Positions 25,280 through 36,100 of a stretch of 64,000 nt of DNA are shown piece by piece (within the stretch, counting starts at the first letter, position 1; every line of letters begins with the position of its first letter). The stretch lies in contig NZ_RBXO01000001.1 in NCBI RefSeq assembly GCF_003634935.1, forward strand, positions 4,489,501 to 4,553,500, given 5' to 3'. The notes beneath the pieces are model-generated. The model saw only the letters and a list, made by a program, of their open reading frames with translations, did not search any database and was not told the origin of the DNA. The position numbers were made by a program, and so were the translations under genes. The DNA is from Saccharothrix australiensis (GTDB lineage Bacteria; Actinomycetota; Actinomycetes; Mycobacteriales; Pseudonocardiaceae).

Positions 25280-26914
25280 ATGAGAATTCTGCGGACGGCG
25301 GGGCTGGCCCTGCTCACGGCCGCCGCGGTCGCGCTGTCGATGACGTCCGCGTCCGCGCACGACCCCGAGACACCCGAAGGGCAGGCGGCGGCCCGCGCGT
25401 TCCTCGCCGACCACCGCCCGGCCGAGCGGCACGCCGTGCTCGACACCGCGGCCGGCGTGCCGTGCGTGCACGGCAAGGCCGACATCTACCCCTGCGAGAA
25501 CGTGGACCTGCTCAGCGTCCTGCCGCTGTCCCGCATGGGCGGCGGCAACGGCAACGACGTCTGGGGCTGGACCGACCCGTCCTCCGGCAAGGAATACGCC
25601 ATCGTGGGCCGCACCAACGGCACCGCGTTCGTGGACGTGAGCACGCCCACCTCGCCCAGGTACCTGGGCAACCTGCCGTCCAACGGCGGCAGCAGCAACT
25701 GGCGGGACATGAAGGTCTACCGGGACCACGCGTTCATCGTGGCCGACTTCATCACCGGCCACGGCATGCAGGTGTTCGACCTGACCCGGCTGCGCGCGGT
25801 GACCACGCCGCAGACCTTCACCGCCGACGCGCTGTACCGGGAATTCGGCCCCGCGCACAACATCGCCATCAACGAGGAGACCGGGTTCGCCTACGCGGTG
25901 GGCTCCAACACGTGCAGCGGCGGACCGCACATGGTCGACATCCGGACGCCCAAGTCGCCGAAGAAGGCCGGTTGCGTGTCCCAGGACGGCTACACGCACG
26001 ACACCCAGTGCGTGGTCTACCGGGGTCCGGACGCGGCGTACCGGGGCAAGGAGATCTGCTTCAACTCCAACGAGGACACGCTCACCATCGTCGACGTGAC
26101 GAACAAGGCCGCACCCGTGCAGATCGCGCGCAAGGGCTACTCCGGCGCGCAGTACTCGCACCAGGGGTGGCTGACCGAGGACCAGCGGTACTTCCTGCTG
26201 GACGACGAGCTGGACGAGCAGGCCGCCGCCGACAAGCGGACCAAGACCTACATCTGGGACCTCGCCAGGCTGTCCGCCCCGGTGCACACCGGCACCCACC
26301 AGTCGCCGGCCACCGCCACCGACCACAACCAGTACATCCGGGACGGGTACTCGTACCAGGCCAACTACCAGGCGGGCCTGCGCATCCTCGACGTCCGCGA
26401 GGTCGCCTCGGCGCGGTTGACCGAGGCGGGGTACTTCGACATCCACACCGCGGGCACGGCCACGGGCTTCAACGGCGCGTGGAGCAACTACCCGTACTTC
26501 GCCAGCGGCATCGTGCTGGTCAACGGGATCGAGCAGGGGCTGGTCGTGGTCAAGCCCACCCTCCGCGGGAGCGGGAAGTTCGAGAACACCACCGACACCG
26601 CCATCCCCGACGGCGGCGACCCGGTGACGTCCTCGGTGACCGTGACGGGCGTGCCGGGCAACGCGCCGTCGGCGCTGGAGGTGACCGTCGACATCAAGCA
26701 CACCTACCGCGGCGACCTGGTGCTCGACCTGATCGCGCCGAACGGCTCGGTGTTCCGGCTGCGGGACTCCGGTCCGGACTCGGCCGACGACCTGCTCGCC
26801 ACGTACCCGGTGGACGCGTCGGCCGCGGTCGCGAACGGCGAGTGGCGGCTGCGGGCGCAGGACGTCAACCGGGCCGACACCGGCTACATCGACGCCTGGA
26901 GCCTCCGGTTCTGA
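25280..26914 (+). CDS. Secreted choice-of-anchor-B/LVIVD protein with C-terminal P domain
   Basis: A 544-residue secreted protein. The signal peptide is ILRTAGLALLTAAAVALSMTSASA. The body (about 60-430) is a beta-propeller-like series of segments such as FVDVSTPTSPRYLGNLP, MVDIRTPKSPKKAG and LTIVDVTNKAAPVQ, the LVIVD pattern of choice-of-anchor-B proteins. Residues 440-544 form a proprotein-convertase P domain (VTVDIKHTYRGDLVLDLIAP, ending INAW-like IDAWSLRF). P domains often follow secreted proteases, but no catalytic motif is present here. A binding or scaffold role outside the cell is inferred. Single gene, ended by the hairpin at 26928. Confidence 0.82.
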   Translation: MRILRTAGLALLTAAAVALSMTSASAHDPETPEGQAAARAFLADHRPAERHAVLDTAAGVPCVHGKADIYPCENVDLLSVLPLSRMGGGNGNDVWGWTDPSSGKEYAIVGRTNGTAFVDVSTPTSPRYLGNLPSNGGSSNWRDMKVYRDHAFIVADFITGHGMQVFDLTRLRAVTTPQTFTADALYREFGPAHNIAINEETGFAYAVGSNTCSGGPHMVDIRTPKSPKKAGCVSQDGYTHDTQCVVYRGPDAAYRGKEICFNSNEDTLTIVDVTNKAAPVQIARKGYSGAQYSHQGWLTEDQRYFLLDDELDEQAAADKRTKTYIWDLARLSAPVHTGTHQSPATATDHNQYIRDGYSYQANYQAGLRILDVREVASARLTEAGYFDIHTAGTATGFNGAWSNYPYFASGIVLVNGIEQGLVVVKPTLRGSGKFENTTDTAIPDGGDPVTSSVTVTGVPGNAPSALEVTVDIKHTYRGDLVLDLIAPNGSVFRLRDSGPDSADDLLATYPVDASAAVANGEWRLRAQDVNRADTGYIDAWSLRF

Positions 26915-26927
26915 CGCCCGCAACCCC

Positions 26928-26967
26928 GAGCCCCGGCGCCTGAGCCCCGGGGTTCGGCGCCGGGCTC
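26928..26967 (+). terminator. Hairpin after the P-domain protein gene
   Basis: GAGCCCCGGCGCC (26928-26940) pairs with GGCGCCGGGCTC (26956-26967), leaving one bulged base and a 15-base loop. It lies 14 bases after the stop. Confidence 0.65.
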
Positions 26968-27084
26968 CCGGTCCCGACGTCCGGGGCCCCGGCCCTCCGG
27001 GTGGTCCTCGAGCGTGGCGGGCGACCCCGTCGCTCCCCGCCGCGCTCGCGGTCCGCCGCCCGCCCGGCGACGTGAGGAGTGATG

Positions 27085-27963
27085 ATGCGCAACCTGCGGT
27101 TCACCGACTGGGTGTTCGTCGTGGCGGCCGTCGCGATCGTGCTGGCGGGCGCGCTGACGCTGTTCCGCCCGGCACCCGGCCCGGCGCACTCGGCGCACCA
27201 GCGGGCCGCGCCGGCGGACCTGGCGCCCGCCGCGCACAGCGACGGCCTGTCGGAGGCCGAGAGCGGGTACCGGTTCGAGCGGGTCACCGTGCCCGACCGC
27301 CGGGGCGACGCCGTGCCGGTCGCGTTCCGGATCATCGGGCCGGACGGTCGGGCGCGGACCGGCTTCCGGGAGAACCAGACCAAGCAGCTGCACTTCTTCG
27401 CGGTGCGCGACGACATGCACGTCTTCCAGCACGTCCACCCGACGCTGGTCGGCGACACGTGGCACACCACGCTCGCGTTGCCCGACGGCGGCGCGTACCG
27501 GATGTTCGCCGAGTTCGTGCCGCACGACACCGAGGACCCCCGGCACCCGGTCGTGCTCGGCGTCCCGTTCAGCGTGCCCGGTGACACCGGGTTCGTGCCC
27601 GTGCCCGCGCCCGGCGCGGAGGCGGTGACCGACAGCGGGTTCACGGTCGTGCGCGTCGACGAGCCGGCCGAACCGACACCGCTGCGGCCACAGGAGTTGC
27701 GGTTCGCCATCCGCACGCCCGACGGGGAGCCGGTGCGCACGCTCGACCCGCACCTGGGCGCTCACGGGCACATGACCGGTTTCCACACGATGCTCCTGTC
27801 CGCCACCCACCTGCACCCGGTCGAACCGCCGGGCGCGCCGCTGGTCAACGGCGAGCTGACGTTCCAGGCGGTGTTCGCGGACCTCGGCGAGTACCGGCTG
27901 TTCCTGGAGTTCTCCCACGGCGGGCGGGTGCACACGGCCTCGTTCACCGTCGCCGTGACCTGA
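27085..27963 (+). CDS. Membrane-anchored His/Met-rich protein, possible metal-related
   Basis: A 292-residue protein with one N-terminal membrane helix (WVFVVAAVAIVLAGALTLF) and an extracellular part holding two similar beta-rich halves. Each half has the pattern seen in many actinobacterial proteins encoded beside copper genes: LHFFAVRDDMHVFQHVHP and YRMFAEFVPH in the first, LGAHGHMTGFHTMLLSATHLHP and YRLFLEFSH in the second. The clustered His and Met residues suggest metal binding, but no metal genes are adjacent. GAGGAG (27074-27079) favours the ATG at 27085; an ATG at 27082 is also possible. Confidence 0.7.
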   Translation: MRNLRFTDWVFVVAAVAIVLAGALTLFRPAPGPAHSAHQRAAPADLAPAAHSDGLSEAESGYRFERVTVPDRRGDAVPVAFRIIGPDGRARTGFRENQTKQLHFFAVRDDMHVFQHVHPTLVGDTWHTTLALPDGGAYRMFAEFVPHDTEDPRHPVVLGVPFSVPGDTGFVPVPAPGAEAVTDSGFTVVRVDEPAEPTPLRPQELRFAIRTPDGEPVRTLDPHLGAHGHMTGFHTMLLSATHLHPVEPPGAPLVNGELTFQAVFADLGEYRLFLEFSHGGRVHTASFTVAVT

Positions 27964-28178
27964 ACGACCGGGGGACCCGTCCCGGCGGTTCCGACGGAGG
28001 CCGGCCGTGGGCGCGGAAGGCCGCGTCGCCGCTCGGCGGGCACGCCGTCCGCTCCACGATCGGGTGAGAAGCGTGGCCCGCCGGGCGGGAATCCGGGTTG
28101 TCCGCACTTGTCGTGCAAACGGGCGACGTGCGCTGGGTACGGTGGCCCACCACCGGCACCGCGCACCGGGAGCACCTC

Positions 28179-28943
28179 ATGGCGGAGACCATCGACGACG
28201 TGATCGACGTGCTGTCCGGGATCGTGTCGGACGCCCGGCGCGACGCCGACCGGGTGGGGTACTTCGCCGCCCTGTACCGGCAGGTGACGGTGGAGATCCG
28301 CGCGGGCATCCGCGACGGGCTGTTCGACGACGGTCCCCGGATGGACCGGTTCGACGCGGTGTTCGGCAACCGCTACTTCGACGCGCGCGACGCCTGGCGG
28401 CGCGAGCGGGGCGGGCCGCGGTGCTGGCGGGAGGCGTTCGGGCTGCTGGCCGACCCGGACGCGGTCATCGTCCAGCACCTGCTGCTGGGTGTGAGCGCGC
28501 ACATCAACCTCGACCTGGCCGTGACCGCCGCGCGGATCGCGCCGGGCGAGGAGATCCACGGGTTGCGGCGCGACTTCCTGCTGATCAACGACATCCTGGC
28601 GCGGGTGCTGCTGGCGGTGCAGCGGGCGGTGGGCGAGGTGTCGCCGTACCTGTGGCTGCTCGACGAGTTCGGCGGGCGCACCGACGAACGCCTGCTGGAC
28701 TTCAGCATCCGCAGGTCGCGGCAGGAGGCGTGGCACAACGCGGTGCTGCTCGCCGGTCAGGGCGAGGCTGAGCGGGAGGTCACCGCCGGCCTGCTCGACG
28801 TCCGGGCCGGGGTGCTCGCCCGGCTGGTCGCGCGGCCCGGCGGGCTCGTGCGCCCGGCGCTCGCGCTGATCCGCAGCGGCGAGGAGGACGACGTGCCGAA
28901 GGTGATCGCCCACCTGGACCGCGCGATGGCCGCGGCGGGCTGA
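28179..28943 (+). CDS. DUF5995-family protein
   Basis: A 254-residue soluble protein of the DUF5995 type. Landmarks are VGYFAALYRQVTVEIRAGI, HLLLGVSAHINLDLAV, INDILARVLLAVQ and DFSIRRSRQEAWHNA. It is mostly helical. Conserved His and Asp residues (SAHINLD, EAWHNA) could form an active or metal site, but no activity is known for the family. GGGAG lies 7 bases before the ATG at 28179. The frame stays open upstream, but that part is not family-like. No operon partner. Confidence 0.8.
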   Translation: MAETIDDVIDVLSGIVSDARRDADRVGYFAALYRQVTVEIRAGIRDGLFDDGPRMDRFDAVFGNRYFDARDAWRRERGGPRCWREAFGLLADPDAVIVQHLLLGVSAHINLDLAVTAARIAPGEEIHGLRRDFLLINDILARVLLAVQRAVGEVSPYLWLLDEFGGRTDERLLDFSIRRSRQEAWHNAVLLAGQGEAEREVTAGLLDVRAGVLARLVARPGGLVRPALALIRSGEEDDVPKVIAHLDRAMAAAG

Positions 28944-29460
28944 GCGCCCGCGCCGACCGGGTCGGGGCTCACCGGCCGCGGACCGCCGTCGCGCGCCGGC
29001 ACCACGGGTCGCGCGGCCGGAGGCCGCAACCCGGCGCGTCCGCGCCGGACCCGGTGGTGACCCACGCGCGTCAGCGCCGATCGGATGGCCGGCACCTGAC
29101 GACGAGGCGTCGCGGGAGGCAGCCGTCACGGCCCGTCGGTGCTCTCGTGCGTCCCGCGCCCGCCGGACGCCGGAGGCGTCGGTCGCCCTGAACGGGCGGC
29201 ACGGGCCCGACGCCATAGGCGGGCCCGTTCAGGTGACCGGGCGCGAGAGTGACCGGGCACGAGATGGCGTCGACCGGGTCGAAGAAGTGCCGCGGGCCGC
29301 CACCGGTTCCTCCGGGCAGGGCTTGCCGACGGCCGTGACGCGCGGTGGGTCCGACCATGCCGTGACGCGCGACCACCCGCGTGGACGACGGCGCACGGCG
29401 GTCCGGGCGCACGGCGTCGTGCGCCCGGACCGCCGTCGCGGGCGGGCCGTCGGGTGGTGG
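28944..29460. other. 517-base gap between convergent genes
   Basis: No gene was seen. Short local repeats such as CGGGCCCGTTCAGG occur around 29190-29240. The only clear structure is the 19-bp hairpin at 29395-29436 at its right end. Confidence 0.5.
29395..29436 (-). terminator. 19-bp perfect hairpin after the trypsin-like gene
   Basis: ACGGCGGTCCGGGCGCACG (29395-29413) pairs without mismatch with 29418-29436 around the loop GCGT. It begins 25 bases past the protease stop on the minus strand. Confidence 0.85.
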
Positions 29461-30135
29461 TCAGACGCCCGCGGTGGTCCGGATCCACTCCCGCGTCGCG
29501 GGCACGCTGCTGTACTGCTGCGTCGAGGAGCCGTCCGCCGTCGAGGCGACCCCGACCTGGAGGCCGTTGTACATCTGCGGACCGCCCGAGTCGCCGGACC
29601 ACGCGTTGCCGGTGATGCGGCTGGTGCACAGCGCCTGGCCGCCGTAGTAGTCGCGGCAGACCGAGTTCATCCGCACGTCCGCCGTCTTCAGCTGGGGCGA
29701 CACCGGGCCGCTGCGGCTGGTGTAGCCCCACCCGTAGATCTGGTTCGTCGTGCCGTTGGCGGGGTTGGTGTCGGCCGGCTTCGCGTACTCGCTGGTCTGG
29801 ATCGGCGTGCTCAACCGCAGCAGGGACTGGTCGGCCTGGGCGTGGTTGACGTACCGGCTCACCGAGCTGGGCGTGCCCTGGGCGCGGTGCACGTTGCCGA
29901 CCCGGACCGTCAGGTTGGACCCGACGCAGTGCTTGGCGGTGAGCACCCACTCCGGCGAGAGGATCGTGCCGGAGCAGGTGAACGAGCCGCCGCGGTAGAC
30001 CGCCGCGGACCACGGCGCGGACGACACGAGCGAGCCGCCGATGATCAGCGGTGAGACGTCGCCGGACGGTGCGGCGTTCGCCGGTGCGGCGCCTGCCGCG
30101 CACAGCAGCGCGCAGGCCAGGATGAAGGGACGCAT
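29461..30135 (-). CDS. Secreted trypsin-like serine protease (S1)
   Basis: A 224-residue precursor with a signal peptide (FILACALLCAAGAAPANA) and a chymotrypsin-fold domain. Catalytic residues are the histidine in LTAKHCVG, the aspartate in ADQSLLRL and the serine in WSGDSGGPQ. Cysteines flank the histidine and occur around CRDYYGGQALC, as in secreted S1 proteases. The mature start IIGGSL resembles the IVGG activation site, so a short propeptide (APSGDVSPL) is probably removed. The ATG at 30135 has GAGGAG 6 bases upstream; an upstream TTG-type start would put the signal too far inside. The regulator gene upstream is transcribed in the same direction. Confidence 0.9.
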   Translation of the reverse strand: MRPFILACALLCAAGAAPANAAPSGDVSPLIIGGSLVSSAPWSAAVYRGGSFTCSGTILSPEWVLTAKHCVGSNLTVRVGNVHRAQGTPSSVSRYVNHAQADQSLLRLSTPIQTSEYAKPADTNPANGTTNQIYGWGYTSRSGPVSPQLKTADVRMNSVCRDYYGGQALCTSRITGNAWSGDSGGPQMYNGLQVGVASTADGSSTQQYSSVPATREWIRTTAGV

Positions 30136-30177
30136 GCGGATCTCCTCGTCCACTGGGCAGGGAAGGACAAGCGAGAG

Positions 30178-32793
30178 TCAGGATGGGTTCCCGATCACCG
30201 GGTCGGAAACGGGGAATTCCCCCTCCCCGCGCAGCCGGGCGGCGAGCTGCGTGCGGTTGTGCACCGCCAGCTTGCGGTAGATCCGGGTCAGCGCGCCCTC
30301 GACGGTCTTGACGCTGATGTTCAGCCGACCGGCCACCTCGGGGTTGCTCGCGCCCTCGATGACGTGCCGCGCGATCCGGGCCTCGAACCCGGCCAGGGTC
30401 GCGCCGCCGGGCGTGTCCCCGAGCAGCGCGGCGGCCCGGCCCGCCCACCGCGGCGCGCCGCTCTCGGCGAACACCTGCCTGGCCTGTTCGAGCAGCTTGC
30501 GCGCCGCTCCCCGGCGCCTGCGGCGGCGTTCGGCGATGCCGAGCGCCAGCAGGCTGCGGCCGAGCTGCAACGGCTGGCGCAGCCGCCGGTGCGCCTCAAC
30601 GGCCGAGGCGAGGAACCGCTCCGCGCCGGCGTGGTCCTTCAGCGCGAGCCGGAGCAGGCCGTCCGCGCGGTCGAGCGACGCGAGCACGCCGCGCCTGCCG
30701 AGCCGCACCGCGCACGCCCTGGCGCCGCCGAGCACGCCCGCGGCCTCCGCCAGGCGACCGGCCGCGATCAGCGGCTCGGCCAGGTCCGCGCCCAGCGCGA
30801 ACACCGCGGGGTCGGTGACGCCCATGTCCCGTTCGAGCCGCGCGGCCCGGCGCAGCGGGCCCAGCGCCGCCTCGGGGTCGTCCGCGCTCAGCGCCGCCAA
30901 CCCCCTGGCGTGCAGGTTGCGCACGAGGAACGCGTGGTCGCCGTCGGCCTCGGCCCGGCACGCGCCCCGGCGCGCGAGGGCGTCGGCCGTCACCGGGTCG
31001 CCGCCGTACGCCTCGGCGAGCGCCGCGCCGTAGCACGCCAGGGCGATGTCGGAGCCGATGGTCTCCGCCAGCCGCAGGCAGTCGCCCGCCCTCCGGAGCG
31101 CGCGGTCGCACCGGCCCATCGCCACCCACACCTCGACCCCGGCCCACGTCATGCCGACGACCTCGGACAGCGCGCCGCGCTCGGCCGCGCGGTCGAGCAG
31201 CGCCGCGAGGCGGTCGGACGCCGAGTCCAACCGGTCGGCGAACAGGTCGAGACGGGCGTCCACCCACAGCGGGCCGTCGTGCGTGACGACCATCCACCCG
31301 GGCGCGACGCGCCGCGCCAGGTCGAGCGTCCCGCCGGCGGACGCGTCGCCGAGGGCCGTCTGGCACAGCGCGAGCGAGCACAGCGACATCGCCTCGGTGC
31401 GCGGGTCCTTGGCGGTCCGGGCGAGCAGCACGGCGTCGGCCATGTGCCGGACGGCCTCGCGCAGGTCGCCGCCCAGCGCGGAGTGCAGCCCGAACCGGTA
31501 CTCCGCGGGCGCTTCCAGGGCCGCGTCGCCCCTGGCGTGCGACAGCGCCTCGCCCACGATGCCGCCGGCGGCCGTGCGGGCGTGGCGGACGGCGTCGACC
31601 AGCACCAGCTGGGCCCGCACCCGCAGGCCCCTCGGCACGCCGGGCGAGCGCAGCACCGCCCGCGCCAGCGAGGTCGCCAGCTCGTGCCGCCCCGCGTCGA
31701 GGGCGTCGCCCGCGGCGCGCAGCCGTCGCCCGGCCGCCCGCGCCGGCGCGCTCGGCGGCGTGCAGTCGGCGGCGAGCCCGCCCAGCTCCGCGGCGCGCCC
31801 GAGCGCTCCCCGCCGGCGGAGCGCGCCCGCGGCCCGCTGCGCCAGCACGGCGGTGGGCTCGTCGAAGCCCGTGATCGCGCAGGCCCGGTGCCGTGCGCGC
31901 TCCACCGGGTCGGCCACCAGCGCCGCCAGCCGGGCGTGCGCCGCGCGGACCTCGTCGGGCGGCACGACCAAGGGCAGCGCGGCGGCGACGAGCGGCTCCC
32001 GGAAGCGCACCCCGCCGTCGGGCGACACCCGGACCAGCGGGCAGCACCCCAACCCGGCGGCCGCCCGCTCGTGTCCGAAGTGGACGACCATGCGCACGGT
32101 CGGCCGCTCGACCAGCGCGGCGACCAGCAGCGCGGCCCGCACGTCGGCGGGCTGCGCGGCCAGTCGCGCGCGCACGTCGGCCAGGAGCCGGTCCGGTATC
32201 CCGCCGGCCGACCGGCTCAACTCGATGGCGTACCGCGGGTTCCCGCCGGCGAGCCCGACGTCGACCCGGCCGTGCCGGGTCATCAGCTCGGCGGTCGCGG
32301 CGGCCGACAGCGGTGGCACCTCGATCGGCTCGCCCCACCACGCGGGCCCCGGTTCCCCGGCCGCGACGAGCACCCGCGGCGCGGACCTGGCCACCGCGAA
32401 CGCCAGCACCCGCGCCGTCGCGTCGTCCACCCACTGCCCGTTGTCGATCACCACCACCGGGTCCAGCTCGCGCACCGCGGTCAGCACGGCCCGCCGCAGG
32501 GCGAGCGGGTCCGGCTCGCCGGGCCGCCGCCGCAGCGCGCGGTCCAACGCCTCCCGCTGCGGCGCGGGCAGCGCGACCCGGACCTCGCCGAGCAGGTCGG
32601 CCAGCACGAGGTGCGGCACGTGCCGGTCGGCCTCACCCGGAGCGCTCCGCAGCACCACGGCGTCCGCCGGCACGACGGCCGACAGGACGGCGGACTTCCC
32701 GATCCCGGCCGGCCCGTGCAGCAGGACGCGGCCACGCGCGGCGAGCCTGGCCCGCACGGTGGCCAGCAGGTCGTCCCGACCGACGAGGTCCAT
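30178..32793 (-). CDS. LuxR-family regulator with AAA ATPase domain (LAL-like)
   Basis: An 871-residue protein. Residues 1-170 are a P-loop ATPase with Walker A LHGPAGIGKSAVLSAVV and VVVIDNGQWVDDATARV as Walker B. A helical, TPR-like middle follows (about 300-780, with many AL/AA pairs). The protein ends in a LuxR HTH: FEARIARHVIEGASNPEVAGRLNISVKTVEGALTRIYRKL. Proteins of this build (MalT/LAL type) activate degradation or antibiotic genes. It lies 42 bases upstream of the protease gene on the same strand and may control it. The divergent large subtilase gene is the other neighbour. The ATG at 32793 follows GGCGAC only, so the ribosome binding site is weak. Confidence 0.85.
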   Translation of the reverse strand: MDLVGRDDLLATVRARLAARGRVLLHGPAGIGKSAVLSAVVPADAVVLRSAPGEADRHVPHLVLADLLGEVRVALPAPQREALDRALRRRPGEPDPLALRRAVLTAVRELDPVVVIDNGQWVDDATARVLAFAVARSAPRVLVAAGEPGPAWWGEPIEVPPLSAAATAELMTRHGRVDVGLAGGNPRYAIELSRSAGGIPDRLLADVRARLAAQPADVRAALLVAALVERPTVRMVVHFGHERAAAGLGCCPLVRVSPDGGVRFREPLVAAALPLVVPPDEVRAAHARLAALVADPVERARHRACAITGFDEPTAVLAQRAAGALRRRGALGRAAELGGLAADCTPPSAPARAAGRRLRAAGDALDAGRHELATSLARAVLRSPGVPRGLRVRAQLVLVDAVRHARTAAGGIVGEALSHARGDAALEAPAEYRFGLHSALGGDLREAVRHMADAVLLARTAKDPRTEAMSLCSLALCQTALGDASAGGTLDLARRVAPGWMVVTHDGPLWVDARLDLFADRLDSASDRLAALLDRAAERGALSEVVGMTWAGVEVWVAMGRCDRALRRAGDCLRLAETIGSDIALACYGAALAEAYGGDPVTADALARRGACRAEADGDHAFLVRNLHARGLAALSADDPEAALGPLRRAARLERDMGVTDPAVFALGADLAEPLIAAGRLAEAAGVLGGARACAVRLGRRGVLASLDRADGLLRLALKDHAGAERFLASAVEAHRRLRQPLQLGRSLLALGIAERRRRRRGAARKLLEQARQVFAESGAPRWAGRAAALLGDTPGGATLAGFEARIARHVIEGASNPEVAGRLNISVKTVEGALTRIYRKLAVHNRTQLAARLRGEGEFPVSDPVIGNPS

Positions 32794-33110
32794 GTCGCCA
32801 CCGACCGTAGCGCCGGCCGCGCCAGGCCCTCAACGGTCCGGTGGTCGGTTCGATGAGGACTCGAAGGCCCCTCGGGCGGCATCGCGCCGGGCACCGCACC
32901 GACCCGGCCCGCGCCCGGTTTCCCGCAGTGCCGCCGAGACTGCCCGATGGTGCACACAACCCCGCCGGACGGACACCGGTCGTCGCGCTCGTGAACGTCG
33001 GCGTGGGAGGGTGTCGAGCACCCGACGACGCCGACGGACGTTCCGCCGCACGGCCCCGGACACCCAAGGGTTTCCGGCTGCCCGCGCCCAGCGAACGGAG
33101 AGATCGCCTC
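32794..33110. other. 317-base divergent promoter region
   Basis: It separates the LuxR-type regulator from the large subtilase gene. No gene was seen. It must hold two promoters, but I could not pick out clear boxes. A GGAGAG site lies near 33097 before the ATG at 33111. Confidence 0.45.
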
Positions 33111-36100
33111 ATGGCTCGCCGCTTGTCCCGAACGCGCTTGTCCCGCAAGAACCCGTCCCGCGCTCGATCGCCCCGGGCGCGATCGCTCCGCACCCGCCTG
33201 TCCCACGCGGTCCTGGCGCTGGCGACGGTCCTGGCGTCGTCCGCCGTGCCCGCCCGTGCCGCGCCGGCTCCGGCGCCCACGTCCGACGCCGGCGGGCAGG
33301 AGCCGGTCCGCACCGTGCGACTCGTGACCGGCGACCGGGTCCTGGTCTCCGCCGACGGCGAGCGCGTGTCGCCGGACCCCTCCCCCGCCAGACCGGGGAT
33401 GCGGTTCGTGGCGCGGGAAGTCGACGGCCACCGGCACGTCATCCCGGTGGACGCGCTGCCGCTGCTCGCCGAGGGCAGGCTCGACCCCCGGCTCTTCGAC
33501 GTGACGCTGCTCGTGCGGGACGGGTACGACCGGCTGCCCGACCTGCCGCTGCTGGTGACCTACCAGGACGGCGTGCCGGCCGCGAGCGCCGCCCTGGACC
33601 GCACGGGACTGGCGGTGACCGCCGTGTCGACCGCCGCGCGCACCCTCGCGGTGCGGCAGGGCCACGACACCGCGCTGTCCACTTGGGACAGCATGGTCGC
33701 GGACGGCGGCCGCGCCCTGCGGCCGGGCGTGGAGAAGGTCTGGCTGGACGGGATGTCGAAGGTCTCGCTCGACGTCAGCGTGCCGAGGGTCGGCGGTCCG
33801 GCGGCCTGGGCGGCGGGGTACCGGGGTGCGGGCGCCACCATCGGGATCATCGACACCGGCGTCGACGACACCCACCCCGACCTGGTGGGCAAGGTCGTCG
33901 AGCGGGTCGACTTCACCGCGGAGGACGACCACGTCGACTACAGCGGCCACGGCACGCACGTCGCCTCGATCGCGGCCGGCACCGGGGCGGCGGGCGGCGG
34001 CAGGCACACCGGTGTCGCGCCGGAGGCCCGGCTCTACGTGGCGAAGGTGTGCCCCAGGACCGGGGGCTGCCCGCAGTCGGCCGTCATCCGGGCGATCGAC
34101 TGGATGGCGGCCAAGGGCGTCAAGGTCGTCAACCTCAGCCTCGGCAGCGGCTCCTCGGCCGGGCAGGACCCGGTGGAGGCCGCCGTGGAGGCGCACCCCG
34201 GCACGCTGTTCGTGACCGCCACCGGCAACGACGCGGGCCTGACCGGTTCGCCCGCGACCGCGCCGAGCGCCCTGGCCGTCGGCGCGGTGGACGACGCCGA
34301 CCGGCCGGCGGCGTTCAGCAACCGGGGCACGCGGCTCGACGAACCGGCGGTGAAGCCCGAGATCGCCGCGCCGGGCGTGAAGATCACCGCGGCCCGTGCC
34401 ACCACCAGCGCGGGCGCGGGCGACTACGTCGAGTTCGACGGCACGTCGATGGCCGCGCCGCACGTGGCGGGCGCCGCCGCGCTGCTGGCGCAGCGCCACC
34501 CGGACTGGAGCGCGGCCCGGCTCAAGCAGGGGCTCGTCGCCTCGGCGGGCGCGGGCACGCGCGCCTGGTTCGCCACCGGCGCGGGTCGGCTCGACGTGGG
34601 CCGCGCGGTCACGCAGACCGCCTCCGCCGCGCCCGCCGCGCTCTCCTTCGGCCTCCGGCGGTTCCCGTACGGCGACCCGGTCCACGACACCGTCACCTAC
34701 CGCAACGACGGGCCCGCGCCGCTCGACCTGGACCTGCGCCTCGACGCGACCGACGCCGCGGGCGCGGCGCTGCCGGCCGGGTTCCTCACCGTCGACCGGC
34801 CGAGGGTGACCGTGCCCGCCGGTGGGACCGCCACCGTGACCGTCACCCTGGACCCGTCGGTCGACGCGCCGCGCGACACCCACCTCGGCGGCGTCCTGTC
34901 GGCGACCGCCGACGGCGTCAGCCTGCGCACCCCGGTGACCGCGTACCTCGAACCGGAGATGCACACGCTCACCATCAGGACGATCGGCCGGGACGGCGAC
35001 CCGACGGCGCGGGCCTACACCTACTTCGTGTCCCAGGGCGACCGTCCGGGCGGCCGACCCGTCCGCCACCCCGACGGCGTCGCCACGATCCGGCTGCCGC
35101 AAGGCCGGTACACGTTCGACACCCTGCTCTACGACGGCGAGTGGCCCACCGGCACCGAGACCATGATGGTCGCGCCGAGGATCGTCATGGACCGCGACCA
35201 GACCGTCACCGTCGACGTCCGCACGGCGAAACCCCTGTCGGTCACCGCGCCCCGGCCCGACGCGGCGCAGACCATCGCGGAGATCGGCTTCAACTACCGC
35301 GTGCGCGGCGGCGCGTGGTACATCGGCGACGTCCTGCTCGGGACCACCTACGAGCGGCTGTACGCCGGTCAGGTCGGTCCCGACGACCCGGACGGCGCGA
35401 TCGCCGGCTCGGCCGGGACCGGGTTCCTGCGCAAGGACGCGAGCGGTTCGACGCGCAACTCGCCCTACGCGTACAACCTCGCGTGGCACTCGCGCCCCGG
35501 CACGTTCTTCACCGGGTTCGACCGGACGTTCACCCCGGCCGACCTCGCGACCACCGAGGCGCGCTACGCCGCCGCCGCGCCCGGTCAGCAGGCGACGGTC
35601 TACACCAGCTTCCGCGCGGCGTGGGACACGCGGGCGCGGTGGCTGGGCTTCCGGGCGGAGTTCGACCTGCCGTTCACCCGCACCGAGCACTACGCGGCGA
35701 CCGAGGACGTCCAGTACGAGAAGCGCTTCCGCACCTCGGTCGACGGCGTGCCGGACGGCCTGGAGGGCCACGAGCCGTTCCGGGGCGTGGCGCCCGGCCG
35801 CACCACGAGGGAGACGTGGAACCTGGGCGTGCTCGGCCCGGCGTTCCGGCACGACCCGTCGTCGGCGTGGGAAGACGGCCCGACCATCGCGCTGTCCCGC
35901 CAGGGCGACCGGTTGTCGCTCGTGCCGTCCCTCGCGACGGACAGCAGCACCCACCTCGGCGACTACCCCACGCCGGTCGCCACCGCCGAGCTGACCCGCG
36001 ACGGCGTGGTGATCGCGAGCAGCAAGCGCACGGTGCAGTTGGACGCCGACGTGCCGGCGGAGGAGGCCACGTACCGGTACTCGGTCGTCCGGGCCACGCC